DNA of 64,000 nucleotides, from assembly GCA_030407085.1 (NCBI GenBank), contig CM059586.1, forward strand, positions 87,789,501 through 87,853,500, given 5' to 3'. Each line of letters begins with the position of its first letter. Position 1 is the stretch's first letter. Shown piece after piece: positions 46,458-58,939 of the stretch. The DNA is from Trichopria drosophilae. Its lineage: Eukaryota > Arthropoda > Insecta > Hymenoptera > Diapriidae. The notes under the pieces were generated by a model that saw only the letters and a list, made by a program, of their open reading frames with translations, was not told the origin of the DNA and made no database searches. Position numbers and translations under genes: made by a program.

Positions 46458-49400
46458 TGGACATCCACATCATTCGCATCGCAAGATATCAACTTAAATT
46501 TATTCTGAAATGTTGAAATTTAATATTTAGGCATATACGTTCATCGTTGAACAGGAGCATGCCCCGCTACGTCATTTTCCTGAAAAGATGCCTACAAAGA
46601 ACCTCATTAAAATCAACATTTTGGGCCACCCGTAAATTACCATAATAGTGGGAAAAGTAAAATAGAAAAAACAGTGTTCTGATCTTATTTATCTTAAATA
46701 TGAGTGTATAAAGTTGGTTTCTAAATTAGAATAAAATAACGTTTCTATCGTGTATTTAAGATCCTCGTCAGAAGAAAATTTCCATTTTTTAATTATAATT
46801 ATAAATTTTGAAAACAATCTCTGAAATGTCGTTAAAATTGCAAATTTGTACCATAAACTAACAAAAAACCCAAAACAAGTTTCCAAAAGAAAAGTTAGTA
46901 AGAAGGTAATATAAACTGATTTTTGAAAATTCCGTAAATAATTTCAATCGAAATTTAGAGACACCATGCATATTTAATGAAGTTAAAGAAACGACTAAAT
47001 ATAAATATTGTAAGTACTAACTACTGACTCTTAAATAAACCAGTAGGAAACGTTATAAAAAAATTGTAATTTTACAGGTTAGGTTAATGTATTAATGAGA
47101 AATAAGATTCGGGAAAATTAGATAGAGGAAATGTAATGTTGACTGTATTGTCATATTTTTTAAGAACATAATTTTCAATATGTTTTCGTTTCCATTTATT
47201 TCACTCTGTAGCTAAAATTGTAACATTTTTATAATCGAAATTGTATCCAGTGTCAATGCTATGTTAATTTTGGGTCATAAAAAAAATGTGTTCGTTAATT
47301 CTTTGTCTTAAAAATCTTTCTATTTCCCCTATGTAAACTAGATTGTATTGGTTACATTTGATTAAATACACGACTGCACTTTGATTTAGGTAATAAATCT
47401 AATTTGTCTTTACCAGGTTTTATACCGTCAATATTAATATTGCATGGTTTGTAAATAATCCTAGTTTATATTTCATGGATTTTTAGGGTTTAACAGAAAC
47501 TTCTTTAACATGTGGAAGTTGTTTTAATCCATTAATCCCCAAATGCACAGAAAAACTTCAAATTTACTTCTTCAACTTCAATGCTTATTTTCAATATGAT
47601 ATAAATATCGAAAAAAATCAAACCTACCAGATTTTACAATTTCCGGGACCGGTCTTTCGAATGGTAGGGAGAAAATTTTTTTAAAAATTGTAATTTATAT
47701 ATGATTTTGACGTATATAGTAACAGAACATTTTTTTCTACTAACTTTAGGTGAGCTAACATATATATTGTAACAATGCACTCGGTAGTTGTACTTAAAAG
47801 ATACACTGGTATATGTTTGAAACTGTCAATGTCAGATCCAAAATGGCCACTGCAGTGAAAATGTGTTTCTTGAAAACTATAGACTTTACAGAACATTTTC
47901 CAAGATCAGTTGTTCTAGAATAAGTCAAAGAGTACCTTCGAGTTTTTCAGAATGTATTGTCATAATTTTGTATTTTTCAAAAAACGAAAAATCGATTTTT
48001 TGAACATTTTAAAAATTGGAAGAAATTTGAGCGTATTCTTTAACCAATTCCAAGACATTTTCATTCCATAGAAATTGTCTTCATCTCTTATAGTTAAAAA
48101 AAAATATTAAACTTTTTTTGTCTGGTTCTGGGAATGATACTACATTATTCTTATGTATTTTGCCCTTCTCAATATGAATCTGCAACAAAATGGGCTTTGT
48201 ACCTCCCGTTTTAGAGAAAACCTCACAAAAATACGTCTTAAGACATATAAATTAAAATATCTTGCGAAAAAGGGTGATACGATTTTGGGGCAAATTAGAT
48301 TTTATTCTACACAAAATTATTATTTATCAAAGCTTATAATTTTTAAATAAACAACAATTATTGTTGGCTTTCCCTCTCCATTCCTAAAAACTCATTTTTC
48401 AGCTATTTCAATATTTCATTCAATATTATTGTCTTTTATTATTTTATTCAGACCGAAACACACCAAATTAATTTTTGTTATTACATTTCGACCGGTCGAT
48501 TATCTTCAATTATTTTTGCATTACAATAATGGTACACATTTTAATATCTATAACTTCTTTAAATGGATCAAAATATTTAAAGGAGAATATATGATGAAAA
48601 TCTTGAAAAAGTGGTCACGATTAAATGTGACGCTAAACATCTTAATCAACGAATCTTCCTGATTAGATAAAGGAAAAACAAACTTTTCCCGTACATATAA
48701 ACAATATAACAAAATAGTAAATGTACAAATAAATTCAATAGTTTTGTATCAATGCATCCTATAACACTTATAGCACAGGATATAATAAGAAAATACTAAA
48801 TCTAGAAATAAGGGATATTCACTACACTGTATACAAAAATAAAATAGCAAAAAATCAATTAATATCTACAATCACAAATCAGTTACATCCTCAATATTTG
48901 AAAAAATTTATTTTTCTTAAAAACAAATATTTCATTCTACAATAGATTAATTAATAAATTCAATAAATTATTACATAAATATCATTAATCACCTAAACGA
49001 AATAAATTAACTTTTCAAAACAAATAGTTCAAAAATTTATCAAATATTATTATTCCGAACAATATTCAAAGCATTGCTTTACCAGGTCACAAAATTGTAT
49101 ACGATATTAATAATACAAACGAAATTCCGATTCCTCATATTATCGCTGGTATTGAGTCAGCTGTTTCATTTGTAAACACTGTCGAAGAAAAAAAAACACC
49201 TTCCGTCAAGATAGCGTACACCCCATTCAAAAATTTCTCAAAAATAATCGAAAATAAAAAAGACTAATAAATAAATATAACAAAATCATAAAAGATTTTA
49301 AAATCAAATTCTTAAGGGAAATATAAGCGGTGGAATCTACAAAACAGTTGGCCCCCGAAATGTATACGTCCGCACGTTTTTTGTTTAGATACATCATATA

Positions 49401-49589
49401 TACATAATGGGTTTCACATTGAATGTCTACATTTTAACCAATTTTTTTCTGAATTTTTAAAGATATACCCACGAGTCCATAACTCAAGATCAAAAAGTAA
49501 AAATCTCTTCTTTCACACGATTTTGAAAGTTCTATGAAAAAAGTTTATTTTTTCATGAAAGAGCGTTTATTTTTCTTGATTTTTACTTG
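46458..49589. other. Gene-free AT-rich stretch
   Basis: No gene or clear repeat was recognised. Frames at 46689-46886, 47681-47896 and 48153-48662 have no domain and sit in AT-rich sequence. Confidence 0.55.
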
Positions 49590-49774
49590 AAAATGCAGAC
49601 ATATTTTGAAAGTCTGTTTTTTTAAATGTCTGGGTTTTTAATGTCTTTTTTTTTTAAATGTCTTGTTTTATAAATGTCTGGGTTTTTAATGTCAGATTTT
49701 TGAAGTGTCTCTTTTGTGATTTGTCGGCTTTTCAACGTCGGCTTTATGACTGTCGGTTTTTCGACCCGTACCCC
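49590..49774. repeat. Degenerate AATGTCTGGGTTTTT array
   Basis: Words of 14-18 nt (TTTAAATGTCTGGG, TTTTTAATGTC) run into TTTTGTGATTTGTCGG and end in GTCGGTTTTTCGACCC. The last part matches 12920-12960, and the end matches the right edge of 52648-52814. Confidence 0.65.
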
Positions 49775-50378
49775 TTAAATCAAAATGACATCACCTCGTA
49801 ATAAAAACTCTACTTGTATCTTCAATACATTTTCGAAATTACTCGAAATCCAGTTTTTCGGATCATAATTTCAAAATAAATATTGATATATTAATCATCT
49901 GTATAAAACAATATTTCGTTTATTAATTTCCCTTAAATAAATGGTTTGGAACATAAATATTGTGCAATTTGCTTACAGACACGTTTTATGTACAAATTAT
50001 AGGAGATGGTACAGTTTAATTTTGGTAACGAACTATGAATGTAGGCGGCAAACGATAAATGAGGATGGAATAAGAATCGTCGACGGTAATAAGTTTCCAT
50101 GATCTCTTTTCGCAATTAAATTAATTCTTATTTATTTTCGACATACACAAAAAATTTAGAAAATTATTAATGTACTGTATATTTATCTAGAAAATATCTT
50201 GTTTATTAATCGGTTAAACTTGTTTAAGCTTGCCTAATAAATATTATAGATGAAGGAAGGGATTAACGTAAATTGCTTCTTTGAAAATTTCAAAGGATTC
50301 TAAAAATTGCGCGAATTTAAAAATGTTTTTCCAATATTCGTACCTTTGAGATAGTCGTTTGTATAATTCATAGTTTAA

Positions 50379-50893
50379 CCTTTAGAGAAGCGGAAAACGC
50401 ATAGGGGCGAAAAGAATGTTGTACTCATTTTTCTAAAAATTCAAATTGTTTATAAATTTATGTGTTAAGGTCTTCTAATATGATTCTGCATGCAAAAAAA
50501 TTATATTCAAAAAAGTAGATGCAATATGATTACAGCAAATCTAATCATATAAAGAGCTACTTTAAATGTGGATATGGATTTCGGGGTTATCGCCACCTAT
50601 TAGTGAGTTTCGTTACTATTAGATGAATATTTGTAAAATACGTTTATAAACGCTCAGCCAAACAGAATTTTTGGGAAAAAGTCGGCTGATGGCGCTCTAT
50701 AATGTTTTTCAAGTAGTAATGATACAAACTGTTTTTGAATGTTTTTTTTTAAATTTCAAAAATTCTAACATTTGGCCATACGTATACCTAATCGGCATAC
50801 GCCTCCGTCTTGCTCGTTTAACGTAGTTTGAATTTAGGGGACCTTAGACAATATTTCTATAGAAAATTTTTGAAAATCCCGGCGCTCTAAAGG
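50379..50893. mobile_element. TTAA-flanked MITE (piggyBac-like), 515 bp
   Basis: Inverted ends CCTTTAGAGAAGCGG and CCTTTAGAGCGCCGG are bounded by TTAA at 50375-50378 and 50894-50897. No transposase frame was found. Confidence 0.7.
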
Positions 50894-50897
50894 TTAA

Positions 50898-52647
50898 TGC
50901 AAAATTTTTATCGTAAAAAATATCTTATAAATAATGAAAAATATTATTAAAAAGTTTTTCATTTCTGTTTTTCGAGAGCTAGATAAATCAATCGACTGGC
51001 AATTTAAAGGTGGTTCTAGTCCTGGCGCATCAAATTTCTAAAGTGGAGCCTTCATTTTTGTCAAAAATCAGAAAAACATTAAACTCTAAATTGTATAGAC
51101 AGTCTCTGGCGTCAAAAAAAATTCAAAAATTGCACTTTTTCTTTAGTTTACAGTGTTATTATTTATTAGTAAAGTACGATGAACTTAATTATCATTATTT
51201 ATACTAATGAACCATGTTTCTTTAAAAATCATTAATTGTTTTGATCCCACTTTTTGGAACAAATTTCAAATTTACTTTATGATATGTTTTCGATTATTGT
51301 TGGAAATACAGAATATTACTTAATTATAGTTTGCAATGGTCGTTGCTATTCTGAAAATCTTTGGACCCTTAAGTAAAATATACTTGTACTAAATTAACTA
51401 CGTCAATATATGAGAAATGAGATTCCAAAAATACTTTGATAAAAAGATGAATGAACATAGGAGTGACAAACAAATCGAGTACCAATAGGTACCTCGAAGT
51501 GGACATTCCGAATAAGACGTTGCGGAAACAGGGAAGTAGTGTAATGAGAAAAATAAATCAGTAAAGCAGAAATAGGGAGACAACCGACACACGGACATTG
51601 AACGAACAACCGTATCTACATTATATATATATATACGTGTAAGGAGTGGGGGCAAAAACAAAATCCCATTGTTTTGTCGGTCGGTCATACGTCTTCCTGC
51701 AGTTACATCACTATTGTTTACTCTTATACCCTGTGGGGCTATCCACACCGATGTGTGGCTATTCCTCTTATTTCATCACTTGAGGCCCATTGTCATAGAG
51801 ACCCGCCCTCTATAGATATAAGGCGCAGTATATTTTACAACTTTTGACGTCCGGGCAAACCGTATAATTAATCCATAATGAAAACTTTATGTTCCCTATT
51901 ATCATTTGATGCATGAAATTCGCCTTAATCTAAGTTATAACAGAAACTGAACGGTGCAACGGCAGACTTTATGGGATTGTGATCTTGTCTTGACTATATA
52001 CCACAAATTACTTGCAGCAGGTAAGCTTAAAAAAAAGATTAGTTCTGCCCATGAAAAAAGGCTCTGATGAAAGTAGAACTGGTCCATGTTTACATAGATA
52101 TTATTATATCAAATAAACAATAAGGAGATTGAACAAGATCTGTCAAGAATACGGACAGATTTTTCATGATTTAACATTTTCTGACCTACTTCAGTAATTT
52201 TAACTACACGGAATTATCACTGTTAATTCAAGTTTGCTGTCTAATGTTAGTTGATAAACATACAAAGTTAGGCATGAGTGCTAAAAATTTAACTCATAAC
52301 TCATCCTTACAGTAATAATGTATTTTGGGCACACGTAGAGTAATTAGGTGAGCCTTAAAGACCAAGCAGCGTTTTCGAGCACTTAAAGTACCTTCTTCAA
52401 CCCCTAAAGTTATAATATCATTTAAAATATTACCGAAAAAAATTGTTTTATTTAAAAAAATGCAGCAACCTCCAGCACTTTGTCACTTTCACCTGAGCCT
52501 CAAAGACCCACCGTGGTCTCGAACACTCTTTAATTAAAGACTAAAGACACATCCGGTTTTTTTAATTTCGTTTCTATGACTCTTCAAGACAATTTTTATT
52601 GGAAAATTAAAGAGATCTTCTGAGATCGTTTTGAAAGGATGTTAGAG
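50898..52647. other. Gene-free stretch
   Basis: No gene was recognised. A TA microsatellite lies near 51622-51636. A moderately GC-richer patch (about 51450-51850) has overlapping minus-strand frames without a domain. Confidence 0.5.
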
Positions 52648-52814
52648 GTGCGGGTTCAATAATCGACAAATGAAAAAGCCGACAGGTCAAAAATCCGACA
52701 GCCATAAAGCCGACAGCCAAAAATCAAAACTTCAAAAAATAACTATCCGCTTGTCGATATGTCTATTTTTGTATGTGTCGGCTTGTTGGTTTGTCGGTTT
52801 TTCGACCCACACCC
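52648..52814. repeat. GCCGACAG array, inverted about its centre
   Basis: The left half repeats GCCGACAGCCAAAAAT-like words and the right half repeats TGTCGGCTTGTTGGTT-like words. Outer edges mirror each other: GGTGCGGGTTCAATAATCGA against GGTGTGGGTCGAAAAACCGA. It is a small foldback element built of short words. Confidence 0.75.
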
Positions 52815-53359
52815 GATTTTAGTAAACCTTAATCTCAATTATGTAGTGTTGTAATCAAACTTTGGTGAATTACTAAAGCAATTATAATATATAAAAAAGG
52901 CATTATCATGATAAAGTAAAGAAATGATAAAGATACATTTATTGGACATAAACATTTAATAAATATATTTATTAGCATGAAACATCAATTGTTTCGCTAT
53001 TACATTTTGTTACCGATTTCAACAGATTCTGTGCATATTGCTGTACGTTTTTTGTAGTTTATATTTTGATCACGTCTTTTTGAAATCGGAATTTACCGAT
53101 TCCATGGCTTGCACACTAAAATATCCAAGTCCTCTTTGCGATTTATTACAGCAATCGAATACATCACAAAAGACTGCATGCATCTTGAAAGCCAATGTAT
53201 ACTTCTAATCAAAGGCTTCATTTAAGAAAGTTAGATGAGGAATTACGAACTGAAACTAAGATTTACATGACGCTGAATTTAAGATTCAACAATTATAAGA
53301 CTTGTTTTGTTCAGTATTACAATTTTCTGTACAAATTATTACGCCAACCAATACAATTT

Positions 53360-54130
53360 GGTTGTCCTATAAGTCAGAGGCGATTGTGATAGGATATTTG
53401 CCCCAAAATCTAAAATGACTGCCAAAATAGTCAATTGGTTCTAATTGTTGAAATATTGAAGGTCAAAGGGATCAAACATTCGATTCTAGGCATTTTTGAG
53501 CATCTATTCACAGCCCAAAAGTTTGCTGTTTTGTCCCACTAGTAAGAGTCAATTTTGTTAGATTTTTCCCGCAGAATCCAAACATGTATGCCAAAATATT
53601 TAAGTGGATCTACTTTTTGTCCAAATTGGCGGTAGAAGGGAATAAAAAATCGTCGTTTAGAATATTTTATTATGATTTTCACGAAAAGTAGCCAAGACGA
53701 TAACGATTTTGAAGTGATTCGAATTTCAACAATTTCGTTGCACATTTTGGATCCGCCATTATGCATTTCTTGCTTTTTGCGTCGCATTCTGTAGAATAGA
53801 TACAAAAATTGTCCAAAAACACAATTTTTGACCCCTTTGACCTTCAATTTTGGCAAAAACTAGGTCCATTTCGTTATTTTGGATTTTGCGGGAAATATCC
53901 TAGCAGAATTGACTCTTACTGGTGGAACAACAGAATTTTTTTGGACTGTAAATAGATGCTCAAAATGACTGAAACGGGATATTTTACCCTTTTGACCTAA
54001 ATATATCTAAAAACTATAGACCATTGGGCAATTGGATATTGTGACGGTCATGTTTTGATTCTGTAGTAAAAATCCTACTAGAATCGACTCTTACTTCTGG
54101 GGTAACATGACATTTTTTTCGGGCTGTGTT
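53360..54130. repeat. Palindromic array, two units in each orientation
   Basis: The unit core GAATTGACTCTTACTGGTGG with TTTTGCGGGAAATATCCTA occurs at about 53878-53950 and 54045-54128. Its reverse complement occurs at about 53360-53400 and 53505-53580. The whole block folds back on itself. Frames crossing it (53539-53856) are repeat-derived. Confidence 0.65.
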
Positions 54131-55479
54131 ATTATAATATTGTTTAATTCCTATGTTTACTTCCAGTAAGTACATTTATGCTAGATTTTTGTATGTAACA
54201 ATTAATTGTCAACAAGTTTGTTTCACTTTGTTGATAGGGCAATTTCAGCTTTTCTCAGTATTTTAAACAAATTTAATCCTAAGTATTATAGATAACTTTG
54301 TAACGCCATAATTGACTAAGTAAATTCTTTCAAGCAAAATAAGAACTCGTCTAAAAAGTGACTGAAAATTATTTTAGGGTTCGATAATGATTTAATTTAT
54401 AATTAAGAATAATGCTTAGAGAACTTAAAAAAATCTGTAACGCGAAAAAAATTGTAAAAATATCATTTTTCTTGTAATTTTACAGTATTTGAACAATTTT
54501 ACAATTTATCCTGGAAGTTTATAAGAAATATTTTTTACAGAGTGCGCAACAAATGAAAGAAATGTTCGCAGGTCTAATTGGGTCCAACATTGTGCAGAAT
54601 CTGTAATAAATATTTTATATTGTAGGAATAAAAATAATAATCTGGGATACTTGATCTCTCGAGAGCAACGGAAATTATTTTCCAACTATACGCACATGAG
54701 TTTCATTGAGACATTCGAAACTCTGATGAAAACTATCGATTAATTGTTCAATAGATTATAGGACAAAATTTTTTCATTTAATCGATTTGATACTTTTTAA
54801 ATTTACTATTGCTTTTATATATCTTCACCATGTAGAGAGACGAACACCGACTTTTTTCGATTCAAAGTGCAGCGACTCTACCTTTTCTTAGAATTCGCAT
54901 TCCGAAGATACGAATGCAGTTGCCATTACCGCAAAGTATGTGGAAAGAAATCGATTTCCCATTTTAGAGTTAAATACTCTACGTGGCGTTGAAATTCTTT
55001 AATCGATACGAAGGACGTTAATGTGATATTAATGATTATTATTAATCGATTTCAGTTTAGAAAATCTCGCTTATTTCGATTTAAATCCTGAAAAATGGCA
55101 CTTACTTCATAATTCGGGATGGAGCTTGAACAGTGATGTCTAGCACTAAACTCACACTAAATTCAGTTGTTACTGAATTAAAAATTAAAATATTGGTCCC
55201 TTTAACCCTTTTCGTCACAAGAAATCACTTTTGTTCCAAATCCCGTCAAATAAATTTGAAATAAATCAAGATCGGTAGTTTTGGACCAACTTTTTCGACA
55301 TTTGTAAACCTAATCAACCGTCGATTTGAAAGAAACAAATTGTCACTATTTTTTTCGACCCAACTACCGATTTTTTCTACGTTTGTGCAAGAATTGCATT
55401 TTTTACAATAAAAAAACAATACAGACCATTACCAAATACACTACTGCGTCTTTTTGCTGAACTCTTTATTGCTTCGTCC

Positions 55480-55980
55480 GACTTTTTTCAAAAAACAAAA
55501 TGGCGGTTTCAATATCTCTGCAAGATTTTCGCACAAATATCAATTATTTTACCGTGTAACGGCCGAAAACATGGAGAATTGAGATGAACGAGTAATTATC
55601 CTGATCATTTTTAAATATCCAATTTCATGTATAACCTCCAATCAGTTATATAAAATGAGTACTTACCGACTTTTATCTAATTTACACTCGATTTCCGACG
55701 TTTCCCTGTCATTACGTCCCCGTGAAACTGAAAATAAACATACATACTTGTTAGTTATTTGTTAGTCATTATACCTAAAAATTACTGATTCACAACCACT
55801 GAAATCGTGTTCTTCAGTAGCAGAACTACAAATTGCAAACTCTATCTTAAAGCCGCCATTTTGTTTTTTGAACAAAATTCAATGTGCAAAAGAATAACTG
55901 AGCAAAAAGACGCGATTAGTTACTTCTGCGATGGTCATTACTGCCCTTTTCACTGCCAAAAAACGTGATTCTATTTATTA
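55480..55980. repeat. Dispersed ~500-bp repeat, copy 2
   Basis: This is the partner of 27290-27790 in the same orientation. It carries AAAATGGCGGTTTC, TACCGTGTAACGGCCGAAAA and later AAAGCCGCCATTTTGTTTT. It is diverged and non-coding. Confidence 0.6.
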
Positions 55981-56652
55981 TTTATTGCAAAATATGCAAT
56001 TTTTTGTCTGGAAAATTAGATTAAAAATTTATATGTGAACCAGGTATTCTACGTATCCTTTTCTTCATAGAAAATGTTATCAAATTATGAACTTAAAGTT
56101 GTACGATCCACGATAAAAATTCGAACTTGGTGATCGCATAATCGCGTTCGAAATGAATTTTTTAAAAAAAATGTTAAATTGCTTAAACAAATGTTATAAT
56201 TTTTGTAACAAATGATACCAATAAAATTTTCTTAAAATTCAACTAAGAATTCATTGCCATTTTTATAGATTTCTTTTTTATACTATTTTGAAAAATATTT
56301 TGTTTGAATATTTTGACATTTAAAAACATTTTAGAAATTATTTTTCTAATGAATTCTAATTATTTTTGGTTCTATACAATTGGTTTAAGTAGTTGATAGA
56401 TTATAGGAGAAATAATATACAATAATAAACAAAGCTTATGTTATGTATTATCTATCGTGCGTAACTTTTAAATTGAACAACATGAAATTTTTCATAAAAC
56501 TGTTCATTTTGAACGGGCTCTGCATATTTAAAAGTTTAGAAATCGAAAACATTTTTTTACGTGGAAAAATATATGTATAATACCGGTTTCATATATAAAC
56601 TTCAGATGTCAATATTTTTCTAGCATAAAAATTTCATTTATTTGCAAAAATT

Positions 56653-56844
56653 GTTTATAACTTTATTATTTATTTTTTTATTATTTTATTTATTATTTAT
56701 TAAAAATTGATTATAAATAAATTCTGCTATCTGATAATGAAAGACAATATTTATAACTTTATTATTTATTTTTTTATTATTTTATTTATTATTTATTGAA
56801 AATTGATTATAAATAAATTCTGCTATCTGATAATGAAAGACAAT
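56653..56844. repeat. 96-bp tandem duplication
   Basis: TTTATAACTTTATTATTTAT through ATCTGATAATGAAAGACAAT occurs twice with period 96 and a single visible difference (TTAAAAATTG/TTGAAAATTG). It is a recent duplication or an assembly effect. Confidence 0.85.
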
Positions 56845-58872
56845 AGAAGTTTATGTCAGATAGTATCCATGTGTTTTTATTTTTTACAGATAATATGAAA
56901 AAATACCGAATGAAAATTCGTTGAAAATTGCCTAAATAGTCGCCAAATTTAAAGAAGACAACTATATGATAAACATACTATGAGTACGGTAAAAAATTCA
57001 TGTCAAAAGCACAATATCATTTTGTATAAATCGCTTACTTAATGGATTGTGTAACATTGTAAAATATAAATATTATGAAGTAAAAATCGAAAAGATTATT
57101 AAAATTGTAATCTAAAAAAATATCGTCTAAAAAAAACATTTTTCTGATGATTTTAAGTTATAAAAATAACTATTATGCAAATATTTTAATTAAACAGGGG
57201 ACTGAAGGAAGTTTTTCAATTTTAATTAAAAAGTTAAAATAAAAAATTCAACATAAATACGCAAAAACTTTCGATATTTACCGTATTAATTATTAAATAA
57301 TTTAAAAACTAGAAAAATATTCCTCCCAAACAGAAAATAATTAAAAAATAAAGATACTTTATTACGTCGGAATTCACATTCCATTTAGCATTAAATATCA
57401 AAATGTTCGTGTGCAAAATTTGTTTATTTTTTATAATAAAATTTTCGTTATTGTTAGTATGTTATTGACAATCTTTAGCAAATAGCAGCAAGTATATGAA
57501 ATAGTAATTGAACAAATTAGTCAAAAATAGATATTTTTACAGCTTTTATTTATGTTTACAAAAGAAATTTTGAAAAATTCCATAAATTAGAACATATTAC
57601 CGATATAAAACACAAACAATCATCAAATAAAAGAATTAGAAAATTTGTACATAAGACTTTCTCGTCATAAATTTTAGAATTTTAGACAAACTTTCATTAA
57701 CATAAAATCGAACCGTCAATAGTTACAATTTCATAATTTATAGTAATTTTCAATAGAAATAATGGTAAATTTTCGCATAATGAAAAAACCTATCTTTCCC
57801 TGTATTTAATTTTTTCGAAATCTCCATTGATGAATTCAAATTTACGATGTTTTGTCTCTAAGCTTTCATATTCGGTAATAAATTGATTACGTAAGAACTG
57901 AACGACTAGCTGGTGCTTTCACGAACAGGAGCGTTCTTTTCGCCCGCGCCAGTCAAGAAATGTCGAAATACTGATATATTTTTAAACTGCATTAAGAATT
58001 TCGAAATTGCATCGATAGAGATCTAAAAAGCTTTGTTTTTAAGGAAATTAAGCGATTAGTGCAAGAAACGCTCCAGCTAAAATCTGAAATAGAATACGGC
58101 TGGACTAAAAATCGCATCGCTATGAATACACGAATAGACCGACCGAGTTCGTATCCACATGCACTTATACACGCGCCTTGTCGCCACTGGAAATAGTAAC
58201 GCCTCGTTATTACGGCCTTAGCCGCAAAGTTCATAATAGTAATTTACGCGACAGCGTATTTTCATTTTACACGGATCAAATAACCGACTTTTTGATACCT
58301 GTGTCGTTTTACAAATTTTCATCGCCACATAAACGAAATTAGTATCTAGAAAAGAAAAAAAGAGAAACAAGTAAATACAAATAAAAAATGTTTTTGAAAA
58401 AAAGTGTTTAAATTTTATTAGAATGCATTATTCCAAAATTAATTATTAATTAATGAAGATATGATGTAGTTGAATGATGAAAATGGTTTTATGAAAAAAA
58501 GAATTTACTTTTAAGAAATAATTACCAAATTTGCGTCAGTAACATTTTTTTCGGTGTTATTATTTATCACGTGTCGAAGATGCGACATTATCGACTGAAC
58601 ACGTTGGTTATGAAATGGAGTTTCATTTTCTTACACCATGTGGCGCACTGTCTCGTCTCTTCTTGTCGCAAGAGTAATGCGTATACTTATCCCGAAAGAA
58701 AAACAGACGATCAAAATCGGATCAAAGAATCTAAATGAGGTTCTGATTTTCGGACAATCCAGGACCAAAATTAAATCAGTTCATAACCGAACATTAATCT
58801 CGATCAAATTAAAATTTATCATTTTTTATTGCACTGAAAAAAAAAACAAAGAAATAAAAAAGACCGCCATAA

Positions 58873-58932
58873 GGTGAAATCGATCCCCAGACCGCTTGGT
58901 AACAATCCGCTCCCCTAACCACTCAGCGACGC
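58873..58932 (-). other. tRNA-like SINE head
   Basis: On the minus strand CGCTGAGTGGTTAGGGGAGC resembles a tRNA A box/D-arm. About 25 nt further, GGGGATCGATTTCACC resembles a B box/T-arm. The anticodon arm does not pair well and the acceptor strands do not match, so it is not a functional tRNA. It is most likely the 5' head of a tRNA-derived SINE whose body would extend to lower coordinates. Confidence 0.45.
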
Positions 58933-58939
58933 TTCTTGT

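Larger units (their letters stand above)
54131..58860. other. Gene-free AT-rich stretch with dispersed repeats
   Basis: It contains repeat copy 2 (55480-55980) and a 96-bp tandem duplication (56653-56844). Frames at 57992-58234 and 58638-58877 show no domain. The patch 57900-58300 is somewhat GC-richer but unassigned. Confidence 0.5.

Noticed and set aside
51398..51748. 116-codon minus-strand frame
   Set aside because: It crosses a TA microsatellite, shows no domain and has no supporting signals.
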